DNA of 64,000 nt from Roseburia sp. 499 (GCF_001940225.2 NZ_CP135164.1:2914001-2978000), one strand, 5' to 3'. Counted from the stretch's first letter, positions 16,679 through 25,802 are shown. Made by a program: numbers and translations. Notes: generated by a model not told the origin, from the sequence alone.

Positions 16679-18491
16679 GTAACTGTTCAGAACCTCGATA
16701 AGTTCGTGTGATTTGATTTTGTATAAAACAGAGAATTTTATTTTTTTCTGTTTTGATAAAAATCGCTTTATTGTGGATAAGAGAAATTATAATTGAAAGT
16801 TTTCTTATCCCATGTGGATTGATATATTTTTCCACTTATATTTTATTTCAAATCCATCGATTTTCGATGATTTTGAATAGATTTAATACCATTTGTACTC
16901 AAAAATTTAATACTTATCCACCGTCATTTTTACCATAAGCGGTTTTCTTAAGATTCGCTTATTTCCTTGAATTTCGTTATAATTATACTATAGAAATCAA
17001 GGAAAGAAGGTGGTCTGTTTGCCTATTAATATCACAATGGAATTCGTTCAACAGTTAATGGATCAGAATACTGCTTTGACAAAGCAGGTATCTGAAATGA
17101 ACGAAACAATTAAAGAGCTTAATCAGACCATCAAAGAACTTAAGGAGCAGCTCAACAAAAACTCCAAGAATAGTTCAAAACCACCTTCAAGCGATGGACT
17201 TAAGAAACCACCGGTAAATAAGAATCGTAGTCTGCGTCAAAAGTCTGGTAAGAAGCAGGGAGCTCAGAATGGCCACGATGGAACATGTCTTTCTGTTATC
17301 GCTGAACCTGACATTATAGAACCACATATGCATTCTGATTGTGATAATTGCCCTTATCATGATAGCTGTCTTGATAAAGCTTGCATCAAGGAGACTCGTC
17401 ACGAAATTGATGCTGAAGTAAATGTAAATGTCACAGCACATCAGCTTATTGTAGTAAGAAACTGTCCTCTTCATAACTGCCAGAAGGCAGGTTCTTTTCC
17501 TGCTGGCATCAAAGCAACTGTGCAGTATGGTAAAAACTTACAAGCAATGGTAGTCGCTTTTAATACTGTTGGAGCAGTAAGTATTAATCGCACTCATGAA
17601 ATACTCAGTAGTGTATTCAACATCCCACTATCAACTGGAACCATCAAAAACATGGTGACTCGATGTGCCGATGTTTTAAAGCCAACCTATGAAAAGATTT
17701 ATTGTATTATGACGAAGCTTGGGCTTATTCATTGCGATGAAACAGGAACTCGTGTTGATGGCAAGACCTGGTGGGTTCATAACGTTTCAGATATGGATTA
17801 TACCTATCTGAGCATCCAACAGAAACGAGGGCATCTTGGAATGGATGCAATTGGAATCCTTCCATCTTTTCAGGGTATTGCTGTCCATGATTGTTGGGCT
17901 TCATACTGGAAGTATCCAGATGTGAAACATGCGGTATGCTGCGCACATCTATTGCGTGAGCTTAACGGGATAATCGAAAACTATCCCGAGCAAAAATGGG
18001 CTCTACAATTCAAAGAACTTCTTCTTGATATGAAAAAGGTAAGAGACAAAGCTCTTTTAGGCGAAAAAGATGAAATCAGCTATTATCATCGACATAAGTT
18101 TGATAAGAAATATGATGAAATCATCAAAACCGCATATGAAGAAAATCCTCTTCCTGAAGAAACCATAAAAAAGCGTGGTCGCAAGAAAAAGAGCAAGGTA
18201 TTAAATTTGATTTGCAGACTACAGAATTACAAGGCATCAGTCTGCCTATTTATAAATAACCTCTGTGTACCTTTCGATAACAACCAGGCTGAACGAGATT
18301 TAAGAATGATAAAAGTCAAAACTAAAGTATCAGGCTGTTTTCGAAGTGAAGAAGGTGCACAGGAATATTTAACAATTATGAGTTATATCGGAACCGCTCA
18401 TAAGCATGGAATCAATGCATTCACAGCGATAAAAGAATCATTAAATGGGAATGCAGATATCATCTTTGCTTAAGACGTTCTGAACAGTTAC
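16679..18491 (+). mobile_element. IS66-family insertion sequence (single-gene type)
   Basis: The 1,813-bp element has terminal inverted repeats beginning GTAACTGTTCAGAAC at both ends and an exact 8-bp target duplication (GATTTCAT), the size typical of IS66. It carries only the tnpC-type transposase and lacks tnpA and tnpB, as in the ISBst12-like group. The left 340 bases (16679-17018) hold no gene. The intact duplication suggests a recent insertion. Confidence 0.95.
17019..18473 (+). CDS. IS66-family transposase
   Basis: The 484-residue transposase has an N-terminal leucine-zipper coiled coil (about residues 10-55), the NSKNSSKPPSSDG linker, a zinc-binding CDNCPYHDSC region, and the DDE domain. 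First aspartate is in LIHCDETGTR, the second in AVHDCWASYW, and the glutamate in NNQAERDLRM. The C-terminus has the IS66 tail (GAQEYLTIMSYIGTAHKHG). A TTG at 17019, eight bases after GAAGG, is the probable start; an ATG at 17037 is the alternative. Confidence 0.93.
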   Translation: MPINITMEFVQQLMDQNTALTKQVSEMNETIKELNQTIKELKEQLNKNSKNSSKPPSSDGLKKPPVNKNRSLRQKSGKKQGAQNGHDGTCLSVIAEPDIIEPHMHSDCDNCPYHDSCLDKACIKETRHEIDAEVNVNVTAHQLIVVRNCPLHNCQKAGSFPAGIKATVQYGKNLQAMVVAFNTVGAVSINRTHEILSSVFNIPLSTGTIKNMVTRCADVLKPTYEKIYCIMTKLGLIHCDETGTRVDGKTWWVHNVSDMDYTYLSIQQKRGHLGMDAIGILPSFQGIAVHDCWASYWKYPDVKHAVCCAHLLRELNGIIENYPEQKWALQFKELLLDMKKVRDKALLGEKDEISYYHRHKFDKKYDEIIKTAYEENPLPEETIKKRGRKKKSKVLNLICRLQNYKASVCLFINNLCVPFDNNQAERDLRMIKVKTKVSGCFRSEEGAQEYLTIMSYIGTAHKHGINAFTAIKESLNGNADIIFA

Positions 18492-18499
18492 GATTTCAT
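18492..18499. repeat. Target site duplication of IS66, right copy
   Basis: GATTTCAT. On the minus strand it is preceded by AAGGAGGAAATGTATT, so this is the original start codon and ribosome site of the S-component gene. Translation from it now reads ATG AAA TCG TAA and stops in the IS end. Confidence 0.9.
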
Positions 18500-18564
18500 A
18501 ATACATTTCCTCCTTGATGTACATATTATTTTTGTTTCATCATGCCTTCCTTTTCCATATATTT

Positions 18565-18610
18565 CCTACTGACTTAATAGGATATTATCACTTCATATCC
18601 TATTTGTCAA
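18565..18610 (-). promoter_or_regulatory. Promoter with CCTA-N9-TAGG operator, copy C
   Basis: TTGACA (18605-18610), 17-base spacer, TAATAT (18582-18587), then the operator CCTATTAAGTCAGTAGG (18565-18581) and AAATATATGG. It was the promoter of the ECF S-AA'-T operon before the IS66 insertion. It matches the DUF2292-B promoter closely, so the ECF cassette probably belongs to the same regulon. Confidence 0.75.
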
Positions 18611-18619
18611 TAGTTTTTA

Positions 18620-19378
18620 CTATTTTTCCGCAGTCAAATCCTTCACGACTTCTCCTGCAATAATCAATCCTACTACTGATGGTACAAAAGCATTACTCCC
18701 TGGAACCTGACGACGCTGGGTACACTTCCGTACCGTTCCCGGCGGACAGATACAGTTGGTTTTACAACTGATTGCCATATCATCTATCGGCACTAGCGGT
18801 TTCTCTTTGGAATAAACGACCTTCAACTTCTTGATTCCACGCTTCTTCAATTCCCGGCGCATAACCTTTGCCAATGGACAGACAGAAGTCTTATAAATAT
18901 CTGCCACTTCAAAGGCAGAAGGGTCCATTTTATTTCCTGCTCCCATAGAACTAATTATCGGTGTTCCAGACGCTTCTGCCTGCTCTACCAACTGAAGCTT
19001 ACCGCTAACAGTATCAATAGCATCTACCACATAATCATATTGAGAAAAATCAAACTGCTCTGCGGTATCCGGCAAGTAGAAGGTCTTATAGATATTAACT
19101 TTTGCATCCGGATTAATATCCAAAATCCGTTCCTTTGCCACATCTACCTTATACTTTCCTACTGTCTTTCTAGTGGCAAAAATCTGACGATTAATATTGG
19201 TCAAACACACTTTATCATCATCAATTAAATCCAGCGTTCCAACTCCACTGCGTGCCAGTGCTTCTACTACATAACCACCAACACCGCCTATTCCAAAGAC
19301 CGCTACCCTGGCATTTGCCAATCGTTCCATTCCATCTTTTCCTAGTAATAATTCTGTTCTTGAAAATTGATTTAACAT
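18620..19378 (-). CDS. tcdA: tRNA threonylcarbamoyladenosine dehydratase
   Basis: Cyclises t6A37 to ct6A in ANN-decoding tRNAs using ATP. The 252-residue E1-like protein has the nucleotide loop GIGGVGGYVVEALARSG, LIDDDKVCLTNINRQ, the AIDTVSGK region and the C-terminal CPPGTVRKCTQRR segment of TcdA/CsdL. It starts at 19378 inside the stop of the hemerythrin gene (TAATG), so the two are co-translated. Confidence 0.92.
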   Translation of the reverse strand: MLNQFSRTELLLGKDGMERLANARVAVFGIGGVGGYVVEALARSGVGTLDLIDDDKVCLTNINRQIFATRKTVGKYKVDVAKERILDINPDAKVNIYKTFYLPDTAEQFDFSQYDYVVDAIDTVSGKLQLVEQAEASGTPIISSMGAGNKMDPSAFEVADIYKTSVCPLAKVMRRELKKRGIKKLKVVYSKEKPLVPIDDMAISCKTNCICPPGTVRKCTQRRQVPGSNAFVPSVVGLIIAGEVVKDLTAEK

Positions 19379-20199
19379 TATTCCTTACTTTCTTCTCCAA
19401 TCATTTTATCTGCTTTAAGAATATGATTAATCAGCCATCCCAAAAGAAACTCCATAAGTTCTTCTAAGTACTCTTGCTGATGATCGTCCACATCCTCCAG
19501 ATTAATCTCTGTTAACTTTTCTACAAAAGCTTCATGAGCGCGCTTCTGGGCGTCCAAGCGAGAATAACCAATGCTTTCCATATATGCTTCCTCATCTTGG
19601 AAATGTTTCTTGGTATAGGCCTTCAACTGTTCCAAAATATTTACGATTTCATCATACTTATCGTGCAGAAGTTCTTCCTTAATGAGACTATTTGCCTCTG
19701 CTATAATTTCAAATAACTTACGATGCTCCTGATCTATCAGCTCTATGCCTGTAAAATACTTTTCCGTGAAAACACAAAAGTCGGCTTCTTCCTTCAGCGG
19801 CTGCAACTTTCCTATCATAATATCGCTACCTAGAATATGATGGTAAAGCCATTTTGTAAGGTAAAACATCATTTCTTCCAAAGTTTCCTGCTGTTCTTCC
19901 TCACTATCCTTGCACTGTATGTCAAGAGCATCTATTTTCTCGCAAAAATCCTGATGCTGTTGTTTCTGCATAGCAAGCTCGGGATCATTTATGCTCTCCA
20001 TATACGCCTCTTCATGTTCAAAATGAGTATCTGCATATTTTTTCAAATCATCCAGCAATTTATTGAGCTGATGATACTTATCTGTAACAATATTATTGTG
20101 TAGCAATTCCATAACTTCATTAATAAGTTCAAATAAATGACGATGTTCATCATCAATCTGTTCAATTCCTATCAAACAATCTTCTGTAAAATAATACAT
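19378..20199 (-). CDS. Tandem bacteriohemerythrin
   Basis: The 273-residue protein carries two full hemerythrin domains (about 1-130 and 140-270). Each has the diiron ligands: DDEH or DQEH, HFEHEEAYM or HFQDEEAYM, HQDF or HEAF, and the C-terminal HHILGSD or NHILKAD. Such proteins bind O2 or NO, or sense oxygen, in the cytoplasm; a two-domain form without a signalling domain suggests O2/NO buffering. It overlaps tcdA by one base. Confidence 0.92.
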   Translation of the reverse strand: MYYFTEDCLIGIEQIDDEHRHLFELINEVMELLHNNIVTDKYHQLNKLLDDLKKYADTHFEHEEAYMESINDPELAMQKQQHQDFCEKIDALDIQCKDSEEEQQETLEEMMFYLTKWLYHHILGSDIMIGKLQPLKEEADFCVFTEKYFTGIELIDQEHRKLFEIIAEANSLIKEELLHDKYDEIVNILEQLKAYTKKHFQDEEAYMESIGYSRLDAQKRAHEAFVEKLTEINLEDVDDHQQEYLEELMEFLLGWLINHILKADKMIGEESKE

Positions 20200-20260
20200 G
20201 ATACTACCTCCTGTTCCACGCGCTTTTCCAACTATTCATTATAGCACAAATTGAAAAAAA

Positions 20261-20284
20261 CAGACATATTTTTTCATATGTCTG
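20261..20284 (-). terminator. Terminator after the glycerophosphodiesterase gene
   Basis: CAGACATAT and ATATGTCTG pair around a short loop and are followed on the minus strand by TTTTTTTC. Confidence 0.85.
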
Positions 20285-20294
20285 CTTTTACTCT

Positions 20295-21260
20295 TTAACG
20301 CCCAAGCAATCCCAGTAAAAGGTCCGGTCTATTCGTAATAATTCCATCTACCCCTAAGGCTATCAGCTTCTGTATATCAGCTTCTGCATCCGGTGTCCAA
20401 GGATTCACGCCTATTCCCAAATCATGCACCCGTTTTACCAGTGTTGGGTCTACGAGACAGGAATGATATTCACAATGCAGGTAATCCAACTTAAAATCTA
20501 AGTCTGCTACATACTCTGCCAAATCATTTTGTTTTCTAAGTTGTGCCTGTACTTCTCGAAAACTTAAGCCCGGATAAATTGCAGAAATACTCTGAATCTG
20601 TTCCATTGCAACAGCTCCCATATCCTTTCCGGGAATTTGAAGGGCATCTAAATCAATCATATCTGCCGATGGCAAAGTTAATTCACTAGGAGAAATCTGA
20701 TACAAGGGCTTATCCGACGGCAAGATTTTTTCTGCCAACTCAAAAACCTGATTTCCTTTCATTGGCGGCAATGTTAACGCTCCTACTCTAAGCTCCGGCA
20801 AAATCTTCTTCATATCTCGTAACAAAGTATGATCGAATGCCGATACGATAATTTTATCCGTAAGTCCTGCGTCTTTGATTGCTCTGGCAACAGATTCCAC
20901 ATATGGAATACTCCGATCCACCGGTGCCTTAAGTTCAACATTGACTACTTTGAAAGATTTTGCAACTTCCAGACATTCTTCTAATGTAGCAATTCCTTCT
21001 CCTGCAAACTCTTTTCCTTTCCAGGAACCAAAATCAAACTTTTTAAGTTCTTCCAGTGTCATTTCACTAATTCTGCCACTTCCATTGGAATTGGCATCAA
21101 TTGTATAATTATGATGAATCACCATTTTTCCATCTTTTGTAAGCTGGACATCCGTCTCAAACCCATCGGCTCCGATTTCTTTTGCAGCACGAAACGCAGC
21201 CAAAGTGTTTTCCGGCGCAACGTAGGATGCTCCTCTATGAGCAATTACCATTGGCTTCAT
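20295..21260 (-). CDS. Glycerophosphodiester phosphodiesterase
   Basis: Hydrolyses glycerophosphodiesters to glycerol-3-phosphate and an alcohol. The 321-residue protein has the GDPD hallmarks: HRGAS near the start, EN and D in the ADGFETDVQLTKDG stretch, the catalytic HHN, and VNVELKAP. The C-terminal part (VNPWTPDAEADIQKLIALGVDGIITN) is typical. About 70 extra residues lie in the middle. No signal peptide, so it is cytoplasmic. The start at 21260 follows GAGGAGGAAC and lies just after the MFS stop codon, so the two form an operon. Confidence 0.92.
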   Translation of the reverse strand: MKPMVIAHRGASYVAPENTLAAFRAAKEIGADGFETDVQLTKDGKMVIHHNYTIDANSNGSGRISEMTLEELKKFDFGSWKGKEFAGEGIATLEECLEVAKSFKVVNVELKAPVDRSIPYVESVARAIKDAGLTDKIIVSAFDHTLLRDMKKILPELRVGALTLPPMKGNQVFELAEKILPSDKPLYQISPSELTLPSADMIDLDALQIPGKDMGAVAMEQIQSISAIYPGLSFREVQAQLRKQNDLAEYVADLDFKLDYLHCEYHSCLVDPTLVKRVHDLGIGVNPWTPDAEADIQKLIALGVDGIITNRPDLLLGLLGR

Positions 21261-21261
21261 A

Positions 21262-22602
21262 TTATTGTTCCTCCTCAATCATTTTCTCTCCATGATGAAC
21301 ATGAAATACACAGAATATAGCAACTACCATCATAACTAACGCTATCATGTGAATCATATTATAGTTCGTCATACCTACAACAAATCCCATAATCACCGGA
21401 CAAACCACTGCCGCTGTAAAGGTTGCAAAATAGTAATATCCGGTGAATGCACCAAAACGCTCTTTTCCACCGATTGAAAGCATGATTGGTAAAGTATTAA
21501 TATTAATCATAATAAAGGCACCTGCATAAATAAAATAGCATGCTGCGAGTAACACGGTAATATAATCCCCTGCAAAACCAGGCATTGCAAACATGAACAC
21601 ATGCATTACAATTACGATGCTAAGTCCGGTCAGAATGGTTTTTCTTCTTCCTAACTTGCGCCCTGCTATCCCTGCCGGAACTGCAAGCAAAACGCCTCCC
21701 AATGTACCCACCGTCTTAATCATGGTTGCTGTGGTAGCATCCAGACTAAGAAGCTTTGTTGCATATAAAGTAAAATATGTTCCAACTCCGTCACTGGTAC
21801 CTGAAATACAAAATAAGGCCACCATCATGATAAACATACTGCGTTTTGCATCTGCAGGCAGATTCAAATTACGGAGCGTCTCCCGTTTCTCCTTTTCCTG
21901 ATGAACTTTTTCTTCCTTAGCCCCTTTTCGATTATCCACCCACTTTACACAAGTTAGCAGAATTACAAGACAAAAAACTGCAACAATAGAACCAAAGATA
22001 AATACTGCCAGGTAATTTCCGCCATCGATTGCTTCCCGAAAACCGAAAACTCCCAAAATTCCCGCTGACGCCGATGCCACAATAGTAAATACTGCCGAAA
22101 CCATATTCACTACGGCATTTCCTTCGCTCTGATATTCCGCAGGTACAATGTCCGGCATAATGGCTACACATGGTGCTCTCCAGGTAGACATAATAAAATT
22201 AAATGCAATGATAACCACCATCATTGCCAGAATTCCTGTCACCCCACTAATTCTTCCCATAACCGGAATAAGCACAAAAAGGATAGAACATAATACAATT
22301 CCAACAATAACATATGGCATACGCTTTCCATAGCGACTACGCATATAATCGGATTTTTTTCCGAATAACGGTTGGAAAATCAGACCAAAAAAATTATCAA
22401 TTGCCATAATAAAACCAATCAGCGTAGATATGGTAGCTGCGGATAGAGTAATGCTTCCAAGATCCCCAAGCTTCTCGTCCAGAATCAATGGGACATAACT
22501 GTTATAGATGGTCCAGAACACCATAATACTTCCAAATGCAAAGCTTGCCAGAATTAATTGCAGGGTACTATACCCTCTTTTTGATATTTTATTTTGCGAC
22601 AT
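21262..22602 (-). CDS. MFS transporter, SLC45/GPH-like
   Basis: A 446-residue, 12-helix carrier resembling the SLC45/GPH sugar-type branch of the MFS (FGSIMVFWTIYNSYVPLIL, LIGFIMAIDNFFGLIFQPLFG, RSRYGKRMPYVI). The start at 22602 follows GGAAGGTG. It is coupled to a cytoplasmic glycerophosphodiesterase, so uptake of a glycerophosphodiester or glycoside is possible; the substrate is not shown by the sequence. Confidence 0.85.
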   Translation of the reverse strand: MSQNKISKRGYSTLQLILASFAFGSIMVFWTIYNSYVPLILDEKLGDLGSITLSAATISTLIGFIMAIDNFFGLIFQPLFGKKSDYMRSRYGKRMPYVIVGIVLCSILFVLIPVMGRISGVTGILAMMVVIIAFNFIMSTWRAPCVAIMPDIVPAEYQSEGNAVVNMVSAVFTIVASASAGILGVFGFREAIDGGNYLAVFIFGSIVAVFCLVILLTCVKWVDNRKGAKEEKVHQEKEKRETLRNLNLPADAKRSMFIMMVALFCISGTSDGVGTYFTLYATKLLSLDATTATMIKTVGTLGGVLLAVPAGIAGRKLGRRKTILTGLSIVIVMHVFMFAMPGFAGDYITVLLAACYFIYAGAFIMININTLPIMLSIGGKERFGAFTGYYYFATFTAAVVCPVIMGFVVGMTNYNMIHMIALVMMVVAIFCVFHVHHGEKMIEEEQ

Positions 22603-22717
22603 ATGAACACCTTCCATAATTATTTTTCTCACATGGTATGCTAGTATATCGCAATTATGTAAAATTCCTTATCAAAACAGCGTAAAATGTGGGTAAAGTA
22701 TTATTTACTCCTATCCC

Positions 22718-23161
22718 TTAAACAATCGCAGCATAGAGAGAATAAAATCCTTCTTTCTCTAACGGATTTTTGGCAAAATAAACCGGAGAAACCATTCTCA
22801 CTCCATCTTCCTTACATTTTTCCTGCATTTTATCATAAATCTGCTCTGAGTTTTCCTGCAATTCATCCGGATATATCTTACAACAGATTGCCTGTTCCAA
22901 CCCAAAATAACTATCAAACTTAAATGTTTTATCTTTGCTACCACACTCATTCGCCGTAGGAAGCATAAACCAGATAGAAAGGATTCTGTTTTCAAAAGTG
23001 TACTCAATCATGTATACCAACGGTCCCTTTACCATCACCTCTTTGTTTGAAAATACTTCTGACAGAAAATCCTTTTCCGCCTCTAATATATGTTCTTTAT
23101 CTGTAAAGTATCTCTTTGACAAAACATTTCCCATTGTAAACGGTTCGTAACTAAATATCAT
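22718..23161 (-). CDS. DUF5085-like protein 1 of the type VII module
   Basis: A 147-residue cytoplasmic protein (MIFSYEPFTMGNVLSKRYF start, VKGPLVYMIEY middle) matching the DUF5085 family found beside LXG toxin genes in Firmicutes. The start at 23161 follows GAGGGCGAG and overlaps the previous gene by 11 bases, a sign of co-translation. The family has no established function; a chaperone or accessory role in export is inference. It is the last gene of the module. Confidence 0.7.
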   Translation of the reverse strand: MIFSYEPFTMGNVLSKRYFTDKEHILEAEKDFLSEVFSNKEVMVKGPLVYMIEYTFENRILSIWFMLPTANECGSKDKTFKFDSYFGLEQAICCKIYPDELQENSEQIYDKMQEKCKEDGVRMVSPVYFAKNPLEKEGFYSLYAAIV

Positions 23162-23606
23162 TTTTCTCGCCCTCGCAAATCGGTGCAAATATATCAACCA
23201 CTGTTTCTCCATATACATTCATACAAATATGAAAAAATGGCTTTTCCAGTTCCATATGATTTTTTCTTGCGCACTCCTCTAATACCAGATATTCCTTTTC
23301 CACATCATCATCCTCAGACAGATGTCTCATACAAAGTCCTTCTTGTACCTCAAGTTTAGGAATAAAAGAAATTCCTCTTTCTTCTTTGATGTCTACCGGA
23401 TGATTCACGGAAACATACAATTTATATTCATGTTCTCCGTTCTCCAAAGCTGTTTTCTGATATACAATGGGGCCGGTAGGATAGAGGCCCTTTTCTATGA
23501 TTGCGGCACGCATCGCCAATGCTGCTGTCCCCATATTCTCCTGCTTCATGGTGCTTTTTGCACAAATCACATTATTCATTGCTAACGTTTTCTTTTTTAC
23601 TATCAT
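23151..23606 (-). CDS. DUF5085-like protein 2 with a GyrI-like pattern
   Basis: A 151-residue protein with GPIVYQKTALENGEHEYKLY, VSVNHPVDI, EGLCMRHLSED and a C-terminal VYGETVVDIFAPI. The order resembles the GyrI-like small-molecule-binding fold, and the protein looks like a distant sister of the next gene. It overlaps the end of the membrane protein gene by 35 bases and the following gene by 11. Function unknown; the context says type VII effector accessory. Confidence 0.6.
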   Translation of the reverse strand: MIVKKKTLAMNNVICAKSTMKQENMGTAALAMRAAIIEKGLYPTGPIVYQKTALENGEHEYKLYVSVNHPVDIKEERGISFIPKLEVQEGLCMRHLSEDDDVEKEYLVLEECARKNHMELEKPFFHICMNVYGETVVDIFAPICEGEKNDI

Positions 23607-24306
23607 TTTTTTCTTTTCTCCTCATCTTATACTCCAACTTTATAAACATTACCGCCTGCACAAACAGAGAATAAATCAATACCATCCAAAACCATAATAT
23701 GGCATACATCAGTATCAACACCCGCAAAGATTCATTTAATGATACAAACCATACCTTTCTGACATGTAATGATAATAACGGAATAATTGGTATTGCTGTC
23801 AAAAACCAAATCCACGCACTTTTTGGTAATTTCACATTATATTTCTTACCCCGAAAAGCTCCTTCGCGCAGTTGTTTATAATTCTGCATTCTAACTGTAA
23901 TCCAAAAACCAACACACAAACTCACAGATATTCCGCCAAAAATCAATGCCGGAATTGCTGCTGTATCCGCAGCAATTCCAATACATATTATTTCCGTTCC
24001 AAGCATCACCAAGCCTACATTAGTAACTACATAAAACGCTACATCCACTTCTGTATATTTCAATTTCTTTGATAAAATCAATTTTAGATTTGTGATAACT
24101 GCAACTATCACTGTTACTATACTGTATGTTTTGCAGAATACTTCCCACACTTCAGAATCAATTTGTGGTCCCATAAGTGTTCCACAAGGAATTCCTATGA
24201 ACAATAATATTAACAGCATAGCCCAGCCCATCTTTCGTCCTTTTACAAATCGATCCCGCATTTCCGAATATTTAATCGTAAGAACCTGGTAATCTTCTCG
24301 TTCCAT
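23572..24306 (-). CDS. Multi-pass membrane protein, candidate immunity protein for the LXG toxin
   Basis: A 244-residue protein with about six predicted membrane segments and short charged ends. It is not recognised by motif. It starts 14 bases after the LXG toxin gene with its own GGAGAG site, the usual place for the cognate immunity gene. The toxin's C-terminus is a glycine-rich membrane-active-looking segment, for which a membrane-embedded immunity protein is expected. Function is inferred from position and topology only. Confidence 0.6.
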   Translation of the reverse strand: MEREDYQVLTIKYSEMRDRFVKGRKMGWAMLLILLFIGIPCGTLMGPQIDSEVWEVFCKTYSIVTVIVAVITNLKLILSKKLKYTEVDVAFYVVTNVGLVMLGTEIICIGIAADTAAIPALIFGGISVSLCVGFWITVRMQNYKQLREGAFRGKKYNVKLPKSAWIWFLTAIPIIPLLSLHVRKVWFVSLNESLRVLILMYAILWFWMVLIYSLFVQAVMFIKLEYKMRRKEKNDSKKENVSNE

Positions 24307-24320
24307 TTATACTCTCCTTT

Positions 24321-25802
24321 TTACCAAAATACTGTGCTAAACCAGTTTGTCACTGCATCCGTTCCACTCTGAGTCCAATCTTTCACATGACCTGCAAAGG
24401 ACTTAGGTGGTTCTCCCCAGTCCCATGTAGCAGCAATGTCAACAAGTGTACCTATTCCTGCTCCAATTGCCGTTCCGGGCCCTGGACAAATTGCCGTTCC
24501 TATCGCTGCTCCCGCTGCCGGAAGTCCTAAATCACATCCTAAATCAATGCCTAAATCTGTTGTCAAATCCAATACAGATTTACCCTCTACATCCTGCATG
24601 TATTTCCCCGTAGTTGGATTATATATGTTATCATACACATCTGTACCAACAGTTATTCCAACATCTACTACATCAAAAATATCTTTTCCTATTTTTAAAG
24701 CTCCGGGATTTCCATCTACATATTTTTCAATATTTTTTATATGTTTCAATATATCTGCAAACTCATCAGACTTAAGCAACTGTTTCAATGCTTTTTTGTT
24801 AATTACATTTCCAGCTTCATCCACAACTTTTATGCCATCCGTCATCATTTCTGTTAACTTGTTTGCCTTTATGCTACCGCATCCCAGCTGGCGCAAAGCA
24901 GCGGACAAATCTTGTGCATTATCAAAATGTGACGTTATCTTAAATATAACTGCCCCTGTTTCTTCTGATACTTCTAATTCAAACTTGAGTCCAGCCTTAA
25001 ATAAATTACGCAACTCTACTGCACTAACTCCTATGTTACACCCGCTTTCAATCATTGCTTCCAATGTTCTTAAATCAGAATATGCATCTAAATAATCAAA
25101 CACCGCATCCCAGTTATTATTCTCAATTTTATCTCCTACACTTATCTGATACTCCCGCAAATCCTGTAACCATTCATCCGTATTCCAGCCTTCCGGTAAC
25201 GAATCCTTAATTCCTTTTACATTACCAAGTGCCGTCATTCTATTGATTCCTGATACAATATTATCTATTGCTGTCTGTGCATCTGCAAAATCTTTTTCAT
25301 GCGCTCCATTAAATCCTTCAAAATCTTCTTTCGCGGTCTGCGCATATTTTATCGTTTCTGCAAATTCTTCACATACTGCATCATCGGAAAAATTTTGAAT
25401 AATTTCCACAATGTCCGAAACCGCCCGGCGTTCTGCTGCAAGTTCTTCCGTAGCTGTTTCAAATGCCTCTAATAACTTTCCCTCTGTATCCACTTTATCC
25501 TGTATATACTGACTTTCATAAACAGGCGTATATCCTTCATCGATGTTTTCTTCAAAATCTTTATTGGAATAATACATTGTGATATCTATATCATATATTA
25601 ATGCTTTAAATGCCCGGATAATTTCTCCATGTAATTCACTATAATATGCCTTAATATTTTCTGCAGACTCACCTTTTAAGTCTTCCAGTTCAATAAACTC
25701 ATTGACCGCTGTTTGTAGCTCTTCAAAAATCTCCAACTGATTGTTTAACATCTCTGTCAATTTATCATAACTGTTTGCAACCATTCTATATGCAATTTTC
25801 AT
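24321..25802 (-). CDS. LXG-domain type VII secretion effector with glycine-zipper C-terminus
   Basis: A 493-residue protein. Residues 1-210 form the long helical LXG targeting domain, with family features including the early LKGESAENIKAYY stretch. A middle helical region leads to a C-terminal domain with TVGTDVYDN, then a glycine-rich segment (about 426-456, PAAGAAIGTAICPGPG then TAIGAGIGTLVDIA) and a WDWGEPPKSFAG tail. The glycine-zipper pattern resembles membrane-depolarising LXG toxins such as TspA and TelE rather than nuclease or NADase types. Two small helical partner genes precede it and a membrane protein gene follows. No type VII core genes are in the window. Confidence 0.8.
   Translation of the reverse strand: MKIAYRMVANSYDKLTEMLNNQLEIFEELQTAVNEFIELEDLKGESAENIKAYYSELHGEIIRAFKALIYDIDITMYYSNKDFEENIDEGYTPVYESQYIQDKVDTEGKLLEAFETATEELAAERRAVSDIVEIIQNFSDDAVCEEFAETIKYAQTAKEDFEGFNGAHEKDFADAQTAIDNIVSGINRMTALGNVKGIKDSLPEGWNTDEWLQDLREYQISVGDKIENNNWDAVFDYLDAYSDLRTLEAMIESGCNIGVSAVELRNLFKAGLKFELEVSEETGAVIFKITSHFDNAQDLSAALRQLGCGSIKANKLTEMMTDGIKVVDEAGNVINKKALKQLLKSDEFADILKHIKNIEKYVDGNPGALKIGKDIFDVVDVGITVGTDVYDNIYNPTTGKYMQDVEGKSVLDLTTDLGIDLGCDLGLPAAGAAIGTAICPGPGTAIGAGIGTLVDIAATWDWGEPPKSFAGHVKDWTQSGTDAVTNWFSTVFW

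Noticed and set aside
21932..22171. Minus-strand 79-codon frame inside the MFS gene
   Set aside because: It overlaps a strongly supported transporter frame and shows no family sequence.
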